The position numbers and the translations under genes are program-made. DNA of 64,000 nucleotides. Origin: DATLHO01 sp035539855 (GTDB lineage Bacteria; Bacteroidota; Ignavibacteria; OLB7). The stretch lies in contig DATLHO010000046.1 of NCBI GenBank assembly GCA_035539855.1, forward strand, positions 1-64,000, read 5' to 3'. Shown piece by piece: positions 54,703 through 62,912 of this stretch (position 1 is the stretch's first letter; the number at the start of each line of letters is the position of its first letter). The notes under the pieces are model-generated. The model searched no databases. It saw only the letters and a program-made list of their open reading frames with translations, and was not told the DNA's origin.

Positions 54703-55482
54703 TCAATCGTTGCTGTTCTCGTTTCGCTTGCTCGCGGGCTGCTCGTCGTCGAGCAGATCGGGCCGTCGCTCTCGCGTGCGCCGCAGCGCCTGGTCGTGGC
54801 GCCACTCGGCGATCCGGCGGTGGTTGCCCGAAAGCAGAACCTCCGGCACCGCCATCCCGCGGAACTCCGCCGGCTTCGTGTAGTGCGGCGGATCGAGCAG
54901 TCCATCCTGGAACGAATCTCCGAGCGAGCTCTCGGCGTCGCCGATCGATCCCGGCAGCAGCCGGACAATCGCGTCGGTGAGCACCAGAGCCGGAAGCTCG
55001 CCTCCGGTGAGCACGTAGTCGCCGATCGAGATCTCGCGCGTGACGAGCGTCTCGCGGACTCGCTCGTCGACCCCCTTGTAGTGGCCGCAGAGCAGCATCA
55101 GATTCCGCGACATCGACAGCCGGTTGGCCATCCGCTGATCGAGCCGCTCGCCGTCGGGCGAGAGGAAGATCACCTCGTCGTACGCGCGCTCGCCGGTGAG
55201 CTTCTCGACACAGGCGAAGATCGGCTCGGCCCGCAGGATCATCCCGGCACCACCCCCGAAGGGAGAGTCGTCGACCTGCTTGTACTGTCCGAGTCCGTAG
55301 TCGTGCAGGTTGTGCACGTGGATCTCGACCAGCCCTGCCTCGCGCGAGCGCTTGATGATCGACGCATCGAGCACGCTGGCGAACGTCTGCGGGACGACGC
55401 TCAGAATGTCGATGCGCAGCAGCGGCTCGGCCGCCGCCTCAGCCGTCGGTGCCGGATCCTCCGTCGTCGCCGGGTCGCTCAT
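54703..55482 (-). CDS. trmD: tRNA (guanine-N1)-methyltransferase TrmD
   Basis: 259 aa. It methylates N1 of G37 in tRNAs, preventing frameshifting. Trefoil-knot SPOUT motifs: DDSPFGGGAGMILRAEPIF, LLCGHYKGVDERV and ISIGDYVLTGGELPALVLTD, plus LDPPHYTKPAEFRGMAVPEV in the C-terminal domain. The N-terminus has about 22 extra residues (MSDPATTEDPAPTAEAAAEP) compared with E. coli. No other start is available, so the gene overlaps rimM by 44 bp. It is coupled with rimM. Confidence 0.97.
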   Translation of the reverse strand: MSDPATTEDPAPTAEAAAEPLLRIDILSVVPQTFASVLDASIIKRSREAGLVEIHVHNLHDYGLGQYKQVDDSPFGGGAGMILRAEPIFACVEKLTGERAYDEVIFLSPDGERLDQRMANRLSMSRNLMLLCGHYKGVDERVRETLVTREISIGDYVLTGGELPALVLTDAIVRLLPGSIGDAESSLGDSFQDGLLDPPHYTKPAEFRGMAVPEVLLSGNHRRIAEWRHDQALRRTRERRPDLLDDEQPASKRNENSND

Positions 55483-56008
55483 CTGATTCGTCGGACTCCT
55501 CGTCGACCATCCCGGGGATCGGGCGGACGACGACCATGTGCTCGTCGGTTCGGATCTCGCGGATGAACTCGTCGACCGCCGGGAGCATCCATTCGCGCTC
55601 GCCCGCGGTCACCTCCCAGACATACTGGGCCCGTGTTCCGAGAATCCCCGTGATCGACCCGAGATCCCTGCCCCCCTCGTCCTGCACGGCATAACCGATC
55701 AGACGGCTGTCGGAGTAGGGATCGTCGAAGCGCAGGACGTCCGGATCGAGCCAGAGCGCCCGGTCGGTGAGAGCGTCGGCGGCATCACGCGTCGTGACGC
55801 CGTCGAAGTAGCAGATCAGTGAGCCGGAATGCTCCTCGCAGCGGACGAGTCGTCGCGCCTCGACGAACGATTCGGAGAAGCCGAGCCAGGCGTCACAGGG
55901 CGTCGCGACCGACGGCACCGCGATCGAATCGAGTGCGCATCGAACGCCTCCCAGAAGCCCGAAGCTCCGGGTGAGCACGCCGAGTCGTTGACGGTCCTTC
56001 GCCGACAT
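55439..56008 (-). CDS. rimM: 16S rRNA processing protein RimM
   Basis: 189 aa from ATG 56008, where GAGGGTGG provides a ribosome binding site; ATG 56020 (193 aa) is possible. It binds S19 and assists maturation of the 30S head. N-terminal RimM beta-barrel (LGVLTRSFGLLGGVRCAL; FDGVTTRDAADALTDRALWL) and C-terminal PRC-barrel (LIGYAVQDEGGRDLGSITGI; VWEVTAGEREWMLPAVDEFI; VRPIPGMVD). The acidic DEESDESDERPGDDG tail corresponds to the overlap with trmD. Confidence 0.93.
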   Translation of the reverse strand: MSAKDRQRLGVLTRSFGLLGGVRCALDSIAVPSVATPCDAWLGFSESFVEARRLVRCEEHSGSLICYFDGVTTRDAADALTDRALWLDPDVLRFDDPYSDSRLIGYAVQDEGGRDLGSITGILGTRAQYVWEVTAGEREWMLPAVDEFIREIRTDEHMVVVRPIPGMVDEESDESDERPGDDGGSGTDG

Positions 56009-56035
56009 GGCCACCCTCATTGATCTGCGGGCGGA

Positions 56036-56590
56036 TTACCCTGCGCTCTCCTCGCTGGCCGGCGCGCTCTCTGCGGCCGGTGCCTCCTCTGCAGCTGCCT
56101 CGGCGGCCGGAGCCTCCTCGACGGCGGGAGCGGTCTCGACCGGAGCCTCCTCGACAGGAGCGGCCTCGGCGGCGGGAGCGGTCTCGACCGGAGCGGTCTC
56201 GGCGACCGGGGTCTCGGCGACGGGTACGGGCTTGGTCGGCTTCGCGTTGGCCTTGGCGGCGTGGCGGGCGCGGCGTGCGTTGCGGTGCGCCTCGACGGCG
56301 GCGCTGATCTCTTCGGCGCTCTTGCCCTTGTAGCCCATGGCGATCTCGAGCATCACGCCCTCGTGGCTCAGCAGCGCGCGGACGGTGTCGGTGGGCTGGG
56401 CGCCCTGGCGGAGCCAGTGCAGGACGCGGGCACGATCGAGGATCGTGACAGTCGCATCGGCAAGCAGGGGATTGTACTGACCGACGCGCTCGATGAAGCG
56501 CCCATCACGGGGCGAGCGGCTGTCGGTCGCAACGATGTCGTAGATCGGACGTGCTTTGCGTCCCCGTCTCTTCAGGCGAAGCTTGACCAT
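56036..56590 (-). CDS. rpsP: 30S ribosomal protein S16 with long C-terminal extension
   Basis: 184 aa; the S16 core is residues 1-90 (MVKLRLKRRGRKARPIYDIV, DGRFIERVGQYNPL, RVLHWLRQGAQPTDTVRALL). The remaining half is a basic linker (AHRNARRARHAAKANAKPTK) and an Ala/Glu/Pro/Val-rich tail of PVAET/APVEE-like repeats. S16 of many Bacteroidota carries such disordered tails; the function is unknown. It is followed 27 bp later by rimM and lies downstream of ffh by 181 bp. No SD precedes it. Confidence 0.96.
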   Translation of the reverse strand: MVKLRLKRRGRKARPIYDIVATDSRSPRDGRFIERVGQYNPLLADATVTILDRARVLHWLRQGAQPTDTVRALLSHEGVMLEIAMGYKGKSAEEISAAVEAHRNARRARHAAKANAKPTKPVPVAETPVAETAPVETAPAAEAAPVEEAPVETAPAVEEAPAAEAAAEEAPAAESAPASEESAG

Positions 56591-56771
56591 GGGTCGAACC
56601 GAGTAGTTGAGTGTGTTTGGGTACCGAGTCTCCTGCGAAGTTCACCAGTTGGCACGGTGGCCAGTCGGCGCCGTGGCGCCAGTTGTCACGATGGCCGTGT
56701 GCGAGCTGATGAGTGTCAGAGGATTAACCGAGAATACCTGTCTGGACGTGCGACCTTCGCAACGCCCTCCG

Positions 56772-58118
56772 TCATCGACGCATGCCCGGCAGACCCATCC
56801 CGCGGGCGAGCTGGGCGCGCATGTTGCCGCCCTTGCCGCTGGTGAGCTGCCGCATCATCTTGCGCATCTCGTCGAATTGCTTCAGGAGGCGATTGACCTC
56901 CTCGACTTTCGTTCCGCTGCCTGCTGCGATGCGCCGGCGGCGGCTTCCGTTGATGATCTCCGGCTTGCTGCGCTCCTGCTTCGTCATCGACGTGAGGATC
57001 GCCTCGAGCCGCGACATCGCCTTCTCGTCGACATCCACACCCTTGAGCGCGCGATCCATGCCCGGGAGCATGCCGAGGAGATCGCGGATCGATCCCATCT
57101 GCTTGATCTGCAGCAACTGCTGGTGGAAGTCGTCGAGGGTGAACTGGTTGCGGCGGAACTTCTGCTCGAGCTTCTTGGCCTCCTCCTCGTCGAACTGCGT
57201 CTGCGCCTTCTCGACGAGCGACACGATGTCGCCCATGCCGAGGATGCGCGAGGCCATGCGATCGGGATAGAACGGCTCGAGCGCGTCCATCTTCTCGCCG
57301 GTGCCGACAAACTTGATCGGCTTCTGGACGATCGAGCGGATCGACAGCGCCGCGCCGCCGCGGGTGTCGCCGTCGAGCTTCGTCAGGATCACGCCGTCGA
57401 AGTCGAGGCGCTCGTTGAAGGCCTTCGCGGTCGTGACCGCGTCCTGACCGATCATCGCGTCGACGACGAACAGGATCTCGTCCGGTCGCGTGCGGTCCTT
57501 GATCCGCGCGACCTCGGTCATCATCTCCTCGTCGATCGTCAGACGACCGGCCGTATCGATGATCACGACGTTGCGCCCGGTGCGCTTGGCCTCGACGAGC
57601 GCGCGTTCGGCGATCGTCACCGGACTCTCGCCCGGCAGCGTGAAGACCGGCACGCCGATCTGCTCGCCGAGCGTCTGAAGCTGGTCGATCGCGGCAGGCC
57701 GGTACGTGTCGGCCGCGACGAGCATCGGCTGGCGGCCCTTCGACTTCAGGTGCGCCGCGAGCTTCGCCGAGTGAGTCGTCTTTCCCGAGCCCTGCAGGCC
57801 GCACATCATGATGATGGTCGGTCCGGCCGGAGCCATCTTCAGCTCCGCGAACGTGCTGCCCATGAGCGAGACGAGCTCGTCATAGATGATCTTGACCATC
57901 ATCTGGCCCGGGGTCACCGAGCCGAGCACGTTCTGTCCGAGGGCCTTTTCCTTGACGTCTTCGACGAATGTCTTGACGATCTGGAAGTTCACGTCGGCAT
58001 CGAGCAGCGCACGCCGGACCTCGCGCAGGGCCTCGGAGACGTTCTCCTCGGACAGGCGGGCCTCGCCGCTGATGCGGCGTATGGCTTCGTCGAGCTTGGC
58101 GCTGAGATTCTCGAACAT
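56772..58118 (-). CDS. ffh: Signal recognition particle protein Ffh
   Basis: 448 aa from ATG 58118. It is the GTPase that targets nascent membrane and secretory proteins with 4.5S RNA. N domain helices (LSAKLDEAIRRISGEARLSE), G domain with P-loop GLQGSGKTT (107-115), DTYRPAAIDQL, DTAGRL, TKLDGDTRGGA and the GTGEKMDALEPFYPDRMASR box. The Met-rich M domain ends with SGKGGNMRAQLARGMGLPGM. It has a textbook Bacteroidota promoter 34-65 bp upstream and no SD. Confidence 0.97.
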   Translation of the reverse strand: MFENLSAKLDEAIRRISGEARLSEENVSEALREVRRALLDADVNFQIVKTFVEDVKEKALGQNVLGSVTPGQMMVKIIYDELVSLMGSTFAELKMAPAGPTIIMMCGLQGSGKTTHSAKLAAHLKSKGRQPMLVAADTYRPAAIDQLQTLGEQIGVPVFTLPGESPVTIAERALVEAKRTGRNVVIIDTAGRLTIDEEMMTEVARIKDRTRPDEILFVVDAMIGQDAVTTAKAFNERLDFDGVILTKLDGDTRGGAALSIRSIVQKPIKFVGTGEKMDALEPFYPDRMASRILGMGDIVSLVEKAQTQFDEEEAKKLEQKFRRNQFTLDDFHQQLLQIKQMGSIRDLLGMLPGMDRALKGVDVDEKAMSRLEAILTSMTKQERSKPEIINGSRRRRIAAGSGTKVEEVNRLLKQFDEMRKMMRQLTSGKGGNMRAQLARGMGLPGMRR

Positions 58119-58151
58119 AGATGAAGTACCGACGGAAATAGCAAAGGACCA

Positions 58152-58183
58152 CAAAACTAGCCGTCGATGCCCTGCCATGCAAA
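58152..58183 (-). promoter_or_regulatory. Bacteroidota-type promoter of ffh
   Basis: On the minus strand TTTG (58183-58180), 20 nt spacer, TAGTTTTG (58159-58152). Both boxes are exact matches to the Bacteroidota consensus, with the start predicted about 25-28 nt before ATG 58118. Confidence 0.8.
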
Positions 58184-58189
58184 GGAAAA

Positions 58190-58205
58190 CCCGGCCGCGG
58201 CCGGG
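58190..58205 (-). terminator. Terminator of the DUF4440-like gene
   Basis: The palindrome CCCGGCCGCGGCCGGG is followed on the minus strand by TTTTCC, a classic intrinsic terminator just upstream of the ffh promoter. Confidence 0.75.
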
Positions 58206-58258
58206 CTCCGACACACTGACACACGAATTCCGGAGCCCGCCGTCGGCGGCTGGCTCCG

Positions 58259-59272
58259 CTAGTCCTTTCTGACCGGCGGATGCGGCGAGAGCACCTCGAA
58301 CACGAGCCGCCAGCCGGCCGTCTCGTTGCGCCACACGTGAATGTAGTTGCCCGTCTCCGGTCCATGAGGCGCGCCGTCGTCGCCGATCCCGGGCCAGTAG
58401 CCTCCCCACGTATACGCGAAATCCTGGTAATTCGAGACTCCAACGCCGGCGGGGGCATAGGTGACGCCGCCCGGGTTGGTCATCAGCAGCGCCTCGACGG
58501 AGCTCCGTCCGGAGATCGGGAGCCTCCCCTGTCGAAGGAACCGGGCGTCGTCGCTGACCGAGCCGAGGAACCGCGTGACGCCCTCGACCCGTCCGGCCGC
58601 GATCGAGAGGTCGCGATCGAGCCGGCGAAGCTCGTCCTGCAGGCTCGCGCGCTCGTCGCGGCCTTCCGACTCGAGCTCGATCGACGCGGTGCCCGGCGGA
58701 AGGTCGACCGTGACGCTGGAGATCACAACCTGCGCCGGCGTCGCAACCGTCTGTGGCTCGGGCACCGGCATCGGACGACCGAGGCCGACGCCATGGTCGA
58801 TCACGGCGCGCCAGACGCCGTCGGCGTCGCGCCTCCAGACCGTCGCGTAGTGGCCGGCGGCGACCACCGAATCAGCCTCACCGGGGCGATACGTCCAGGG
58901 TCCCGTCGTGAAGCCGAGATCGTTCGACGTGGCGACGGCGGCGAACGCCGGCTCCCACTCGAGCAGTCCCGGCTGCGCCTGCTGCGCGTGCAGGAACTCG
59001 AGCGCGTTGACCGGACCGGGGCGAAAGAGGACGCCGTCGGCGGCGAAGTGCCGGATGAACCCGTCGCGGACGCCGTGCGCGGCGACGTCGGCGCGGAACG
59101 CGCGCTCGGCGGCGACGATCGAGGCGATCGCTGCCGAATCGCTCATGTTCATGATGGAATCGGGCTTCGTGGAGGGAGCCTTTGTCCGATTGGACTGGGC
59201 GATCGCCGGCAGCGCCGCCGCGAAGGCGAGGCCGAGTACGAGCGGGGTGACGCGGGAGAAGAGAGCGATCAT
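58259..59272 (-). CDS. Secreted SnoaL/DUF4440-like protein
   Basis: 337 aa from ATG 59272. A signal peptide (to ALPAIAQS). Two similar alpha+beta cone (NTF2/SnoaL-like) modules: residues about 45-170 (AERAFRADVAAHGVRDGFIR ... GHYATVWRRDADGVWRAVID) and about 200-335 (ELRRLDRDLSIAAGRVEGVT ... GNYIHVWRNETAGWRLVFEV). DUF4440-type proteins have varied or unknown ligands; no catalytic residues can be assigned. Likely periplasmic. A TATCTCGG box lies upstream and a terminator separates it from ffh. Confidence 0.8.
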   Translation of the reverse strand: MIALFSRVTPLVLGLAFAAALPAIAQSNRTKAPSTKPDSIMNMSDSAAIASIVAAERAFRADVAAHGVRDGFIRHFAADGVLFRPGPVNALEFLHAQQAQPGLLEWEPAFAAVATSNDLGFTTGPWTYRPGEADSVVAAGHYATVWRRDADGVWRAVIDHGVGLGRPMPVPEPQTVATPAQVVISSVTVDLPPGTASIELESEGRDERASLQDELRRLDRDLSIAAGRVEGVTRFLGSVSDDARFLRQGRLPISGRSSVEALLMTNPGGVTYAPAGVGVSNYQDFAYTWGGYWPGIGDDGAPHGPETGNYIHVWRNETAGWRLVFEVLSPHPPVRKD

Positions 59273-59291
59273 GGGTCTGAGGTTGTGTCCC

Positions 59292-59299
59292 CCGAGATA
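59292..59299 (-). promoter_or_regulatory. Putative -7 element of the DUF4440-like gene
   Basis: The minus strand reads TATCTCGG, 19 bp before ATG 59272. A weak match to TAnnTTTG. Confidence 0.35.
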
Positions 59300-59345
59300 C
59301 GACCGCACGACGACGCGCCGCAAGGCGAACGAGGGTCGGGCAGGA

Positions 59346-60029
59346 TCAGGCCGATGCGACCGCGGCCTCGAGGATCGCCAGATGCTTCGTTCGACGCTTG
59401 CGCCGGGCGACGTCGATCGGTGTCTCGCCTGCCGCGTTGGCCGCCAGCGGCGGGGCTCCGCGCTCGACCAGCACGCGCACGTTGTCGACGTTCGCCTTCT
59501 CCGACGCGAAGTGCAGCGCGGTGTTCCCGTCGCCGTCGGCGACCGTGGGATCGGCGCCGTGGCGGAGCAGCATCGCGACGGCGACCGGATCGCTGTTGCG
59601 CGCGGCGCGCAACAGCGGCGTGCGTCCCTCGTCGTCGCGCGCGTCGACGGCGGCGCCGTGGGCCAGGAGGATCTCGGCGGTGGCGCTGTTGCGGTACTGG
59701 ATCGCGAAGGCGAGCGCCTTCCAGTCCGAGCCGTCGGGATCGACCCGGTCTCCGGAGGCCAGCAGCAGCTCGAGCAGCTCGCGATGGCCGTTGACGGCCG
59801 CGAAGGTCAGCGCGCGCCAGTCGCTCGACGGCTGCCTGATCTCCAGGCCGACGCCGACGCGCACGAGGTACTCGACGACCTCGCGCGGTCGTCCGTTCCA
59901 GATCGCGAGCATCAGCGCGCTCATGCCATGGCGGTTGATAACGTTCACGTCCGCGCCGGATTCGGCCCAGGCGCGCAGCGTGTGCAGGTCGCCGTCGAAG
60001 GCGGCGCGGAGGAAATCCTGTTCGGTCAT
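59346..60029 (-). CDS. Ankyrin-repeat protein
   Basis: 227 aa from ATG 60029. No signal peptide; cytoplasmic. Six to seven ankyrin repeats of about 33 aa span nearly the whole protein: FDGDLHTLRAWAESGADVNV, NRHGMSALMLAIWNGRPREV, DWRALTFAAVNGHRELLELL, DEGRTPLLRAARNSDPVAVA, and GNTALHFASEKANVDNVRVL. It ends IDVARRKRRTKHLAILE. It probably mediates protein contacts. The frame is open upstream of 60029, but that portion corresponds to the promoter and riboswitch region and is not coding. TACCTTGC lies 34 bp upstream. Confidence 0.9.
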   Translation of the reverse strand: MTEQDFLRAAFDGDLHTLRAWAESGADVNVINRHGMSALMLAIWNGRPREVVEYLVRVGVGLEIRQPSSDWRALTFAAVNGHRELLELLLASGDRVDPDGSDWKALAFAIQYRNSATAEILLAHGAAVDARDDEGRTPLLRAARNSDPVAVAMLLRHGADPTVADGDGNTALHFASEKANVDNVRVLVERGAPPLAANAAGETPIDVARRKRRTKHLAILEAAVASA

Positions 60030-60062
60030 GACGCACCGTAGTGATTTGGGTCCACAGGGAGC

Positions 60063-60070
60063 GCGCAAGG
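60063..60070 (-). promoter_or_regulatory. Putative -7 element of the ankyrin gene
   Basis: The minus strand reads TACCTTGC. A TTGT about 16 bp upstream is a weak -33. It diverges from the riboswitch promoter. Confidence 0.4.
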
Positions 60071-60134
60071 TACGGCGAGCCGTTAACGACAATTCGACGC
60101 GACCGATCGGTGGGCTCACGATCGCCGGTTTCGC

Positions 60135-60142
60135 TATCTTGG
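60135..60142 (+). promoter_or_regulatory. Putative -7 element of the cobalamin-riboswitch operon
   Basis: TATCTTGG lies about 50 bp upstream of the first conserved riboswitch segment, the expected place for its promoter. Confidence 0.45.
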
Positions 60143-60189
60143 CAGCTCGGTTCGCCGCCCGTGGCGGTGGACCGCTTGACAACTCGTCG

Positions 60190-60422
60190 ACAGGTGTCCC
60201 GGCCATGCCGGGAAGAATAGGGAATGCCGTGCGTTCCGGCCGACGCGCCCATGCGAATGGGCGTCGAGAGTCGGAGCAAATCGGCAGCGGTTGCGCCGCT
60301 GTGACGGGCGACGATCGTCTCACACTTCAGCCACTGTTCACCGGACCGCTCACCACGGACCGGAGCGCGAACGGGAAGGCGGAGACGATCGGATGACCCC
60401 GGAGCCAGAAGACCTGCCTGTC
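60190..60422 (+). ncRNA. Cobalamin (B12) riboswitch
   Basis: The conserved core of the class I cobalamin aptamer is readable in order: CAGGTG (60191), GAATAGGGAATGCCGTG (60215-60231), CAAATCGGCAGCGG followed by GCCGCTGTGACGGG (60277-60307), GCCACTGTTC (60330), CGGGAAGGCGGAG (60372), and the closing AGCCAGAAGACCTGCCTG (60404-60421). The B12-box half (GCCRCTGT ... AGCCAGAAGACCTGCC) matches consensus almost exactly. Riboswitches of this class repress B12 uptake or synthesis genes when adenosylcobalamin is present. It sits 175 bp upstream of the T9SS propeller gene, on the same strand. Confidence 0.93.
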
Positions 60423-60436
60423 GATGCTCATCGCCG

Positions 60437-60473
60437 GCGCTGCACGCAGCGCTGCCTCCCCCGCCTAGGGGAG
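60437..60473 (+). promoter_or_regulatory. Two hairpins of the riboswitch expression platform
   Basis: GCGCTGC/GCAGCGC (60437-60452) and CTCCCC/GGGGAG (60456-60473) follow the aptamer. They lack a T-run, so control could be by structure remodelling instead of simple termination. There is no strong ribosome binding site before ATG 60597. Confidence 0.5.
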
Positions 60474-60596
60474 TGATGAGGAAGTGATCACTGCCCTCGC
60501 CGCGTCCGACGCGTCGAACCCGCCACTGTCATTTCCCCATCGTCGAACTTCTCATCGCTTCCGAGCTGGCATCGGGGGCAGTTCCTCCATGGACGA

Positions 60597-62912
60597 ATGA
60601 ATCGACGACTGCTCCGTACCGCACTCCTGCTCGCGCTCGCCGCGACGGCTCCCGCCGCCGCGCAGCTCCAGCGGGTCATCACCGACAAGGCGCCCTCGGC
60701 GGTCGTCGCCGAGCCCGGCGCACCGCGCGTGCACGTGCTGACCGCCGGTGTCGACGTGAACTTCAACGGCGTTCTCGAGCTCGACAGCGGCGATGTCGCG
60801 CCGCAGTGGGCGGTGATCGACACGCGCACGAACGTCATCACCGACTCGACGACGCTCGACGACTTCTTCAACTCGTTCCCGATCCGCGTCGGCTTCGACT
60901 TCGCCGACCGCCGGCTCTACGCCGCGCAGGCCGGCCGCATCCGCGCGTTCGACATCGACGAGCTCGCGGTCGTCGACGACACGGTCGCGCTCGGCGACTA
61001 CAGCGGCGTCTCGTACGATCCGGTGACGGGCATCCTCGTCGGGCACATGCGTCCGGGCTTCACCAGCGTCGGGTACATCGTCGGGCTGTTGCCGGAAACC
61101 GGCGACACGATCGGCGTCTTTCAGACCGGCGTCAACCCGCAGATGTCCATCGTGACGATCGACCCGTCGAACCGCGGAGTGGCGACGTACACCGTGAGCG
61201 AGGGATCCTTCGGCACGCCGAGCTCGGTGCTCAGCTACGCCAGCGGCAACCCCGACGTGTATGGTGCGATCAATGGCGGACCGCTCGGCAGCGGCGTCCG
61301 CGACTTCATCACCTATGCCGGCGAGAACAGCATCATCGCCGTTGCCGCGCTGACCGCGAGCAACCAGGTTCGCATCATCGATTCGCGGACGCATCGTGCG
61401 ACCCGCACGATCCCGGTTCCGTCGCCGACCGCCGTCGGCTACGACGCGACCAGCGGCGCGATCGTCGTCGGCACCGCGGGCGGACTGCTCATCCGGTTCG
61501 ATCCGGCGAGCGGCGTGGCGCGTGACACCGTCGCGCTGCCCGGCATGGCCGGCGCGATCAAACAGCTCGGCTCGACGATCGCCGTGGCGATTCCCTTTAC
61601 CGACCCGACGATGAGCCAGGTCGATTCGCTCGTCGTCATCGTCGACGCGGCGTCGGGTCGCGCCATCGACACGGTCGCCGTCGGACCGCAGCCGACGTCG
61701 ATGTTCTTCGATCCCGCGGCCAACCTTCATGTCATCGGCCGCGCATCCGACGGAAGTCTGTGGTGGCGCAGGCTCGATCGCTCGACGTTCGAGCCCGGCG
61801 AGATCGCCTCGCTCGGCAGCGTCGGCATCCAGGGGGATATCGCCTACGACGCCGAGACCGACTCGCTCTTCGTGGTCGTGCGATCGCCGTTGTCGAATCG
61901 GTTCGTCGTCGCCGCGCACAGCACGGCCGGACCCCTCGGCATCCCGCGCCTGGTCTATGAGGACCCGACTGCGGCCGGCGAGCTCGCCGGTGTCAGCGTC
62001 GGACCGGTGTATCTGCTCGTGCTCGAGCGCAGCACAAATCCGTCGAAGCCGGAGGGCTACGTCCACGTCATCAGGCGCAGCACCGGCGAGCGCGTCATCA
62101 AGGCGATCGTCGGCATCGACCCGATGCGCGCGGCGTTCGTCGGACCGTCGCTGACGAGCGCGACGAGCCTGTACATCATCAACCGCGAGAGCGGCGAAGC
62201 GACGCTGAGCCACATCGCGTTCGACCAGGATCTGCTCGGACCCGACACGCTCGGCAGCGGAGCCAACCACATGCTGGCACCCGAGCTCGCCGGTCCCGTC
62301 GCGATCACGATGAACGGCAGCCACACGCTCGTGCTCGTCGATCTGCTGCGCTCGGAAATCGTGCGACGCATTCCGCTGGGCACCAGTGGATTCGACGGGC
62401 CGCGAGAGGCCGTCGAGCTGCTCGGCTCGATCGAGCCCGAGTATGCGGTGACGACGTACGCGGGCGACGTCCGCATCGTCGCGGGCAGCGGCGTCAACCG
62501 CATCGTCGCGACCGGCGGCAAGGCCGAGGGCATCGCGCGTGTCGGCGGCCTGCTCTACGTCGCGAACACGTTCACACCGACGTACGCCGCCGACTCGACG
62601 GTCGTCATCATCGACCTCAACGCGAGCGGCGTCGACGGCGACGAGGCGCTCGCCGGACGGCTCGAGCAGAACGCGCCGAATCCCGCGACCGATCGCACGC
62701 GCATCCGCTTCTCGGTCGAGCGCGCGGGCGCCGTGCGACTCGAGCTCCGCACGCTCGTCGGCCAGCTCGTCGCCGTCCCGCTCGATCGGATCATGGACGC
62801 GGGCGATTACGCCGTCGAGATCCCGCTCGGGGATCTGCCCGGCGGGTCCTACCTCTACACGCTCCGCGCCGGTGACGTCATCGAGAGTCGCGTGATGCAG
62901 GTGGTGCGATGA
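60597..62912 (+). CDS. Riboswitch-controlled T9SS beta-propeller surface protein (BtuG-like candidate)
   Basis: 771 aa. A signal peptide (1-22) ends APAAAQ. The mature protein is a YVTN/YncE-type beta-propeller: VIDTRTNVITDSTTLDDFFN, VSYDPVTGILVGHMRPG, VRIIDSRTHRATRTIPVPSP, GYDATSGAIVVGTAGG. The C-terminal about 85 aa form a T9SS type A domain (LEQNAPNPATDRTRIRFSVE, RLELRTLVGQLVAVPL, PGGSYLYTLRAGD). In Bacteroides, BtuG is a surface beta-propeller lipoprotein that captures B12 next to BtuB. Position under a cobalamin riboswitch and the fold suggest a similar role, but here export would be by T9SS, with no lipobox. The stop overlaps the next start by 4 bp (ATGA). Function is inferred. Confidence 0.75.
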   Translation: MNRRLLRTALLLALAATAPAAAQLQRVITDKAPSAVVAEPGAPRVHVLTAGVDVNFNGVLELDSGDVAPQWAVIDTRTNVITDSTTLDDFFNSFPIRVGFDFADRRLYAAQAGRIRAFDIDELAVVDDTVALGDYSGVSYDPVTGILVGHMRPGFTSVGYIVGLLPETGDTIGVFQTGVNPQMSIVTIDPSNRGVATYTVSEGSFGTPSSVLSYASGNPDVYGAINGGPLGSGVRDFITYAGENSIIAVAALTASNQVRIIDSRTHRATRTIPVPSPTAVGYDATSGAIVVGTAGGLLIRFDPASGVARDTVALPGMAGAIKQLGSTIAVAIPFTDPTMSQVDSLVVIVDAASGRAIDTVAVGPQPTSMFFDPAANLHVIGRASDGSLWWRRLDRSTFEPGEIASLGSVGIQGDIAYDAETDSLFVVVRSPLSNRFVVAAHSTAGPLGIPRLVYEDPTAAGELAGVSVGPVYLLVLERSTNPSKPEGYVHVIRRSTGERVIKAIVGIDPMRAAFVGPSLTSATSLYIINRESGEATLSHIAFDQDLLGPDTLGSGANHMLAPELAGPVAITMNGSHTLVLVDLLRSEIVRRIPLGTSGFDGPREAVELLGSIEPEYAVTTYAGDVRIVAGSGVNRIVATGGKAEGIARVGGLLYVANTFTPTYAADSTVVIIDLNASGVDGDEALAGRLEQNAPNPATDRTRIRFSVERAGAVRLELRTLVGQLVAVPLDRIMDAGDYAVEIPLGDLPGGSYLYTLRAGDVIESRVMQVVR

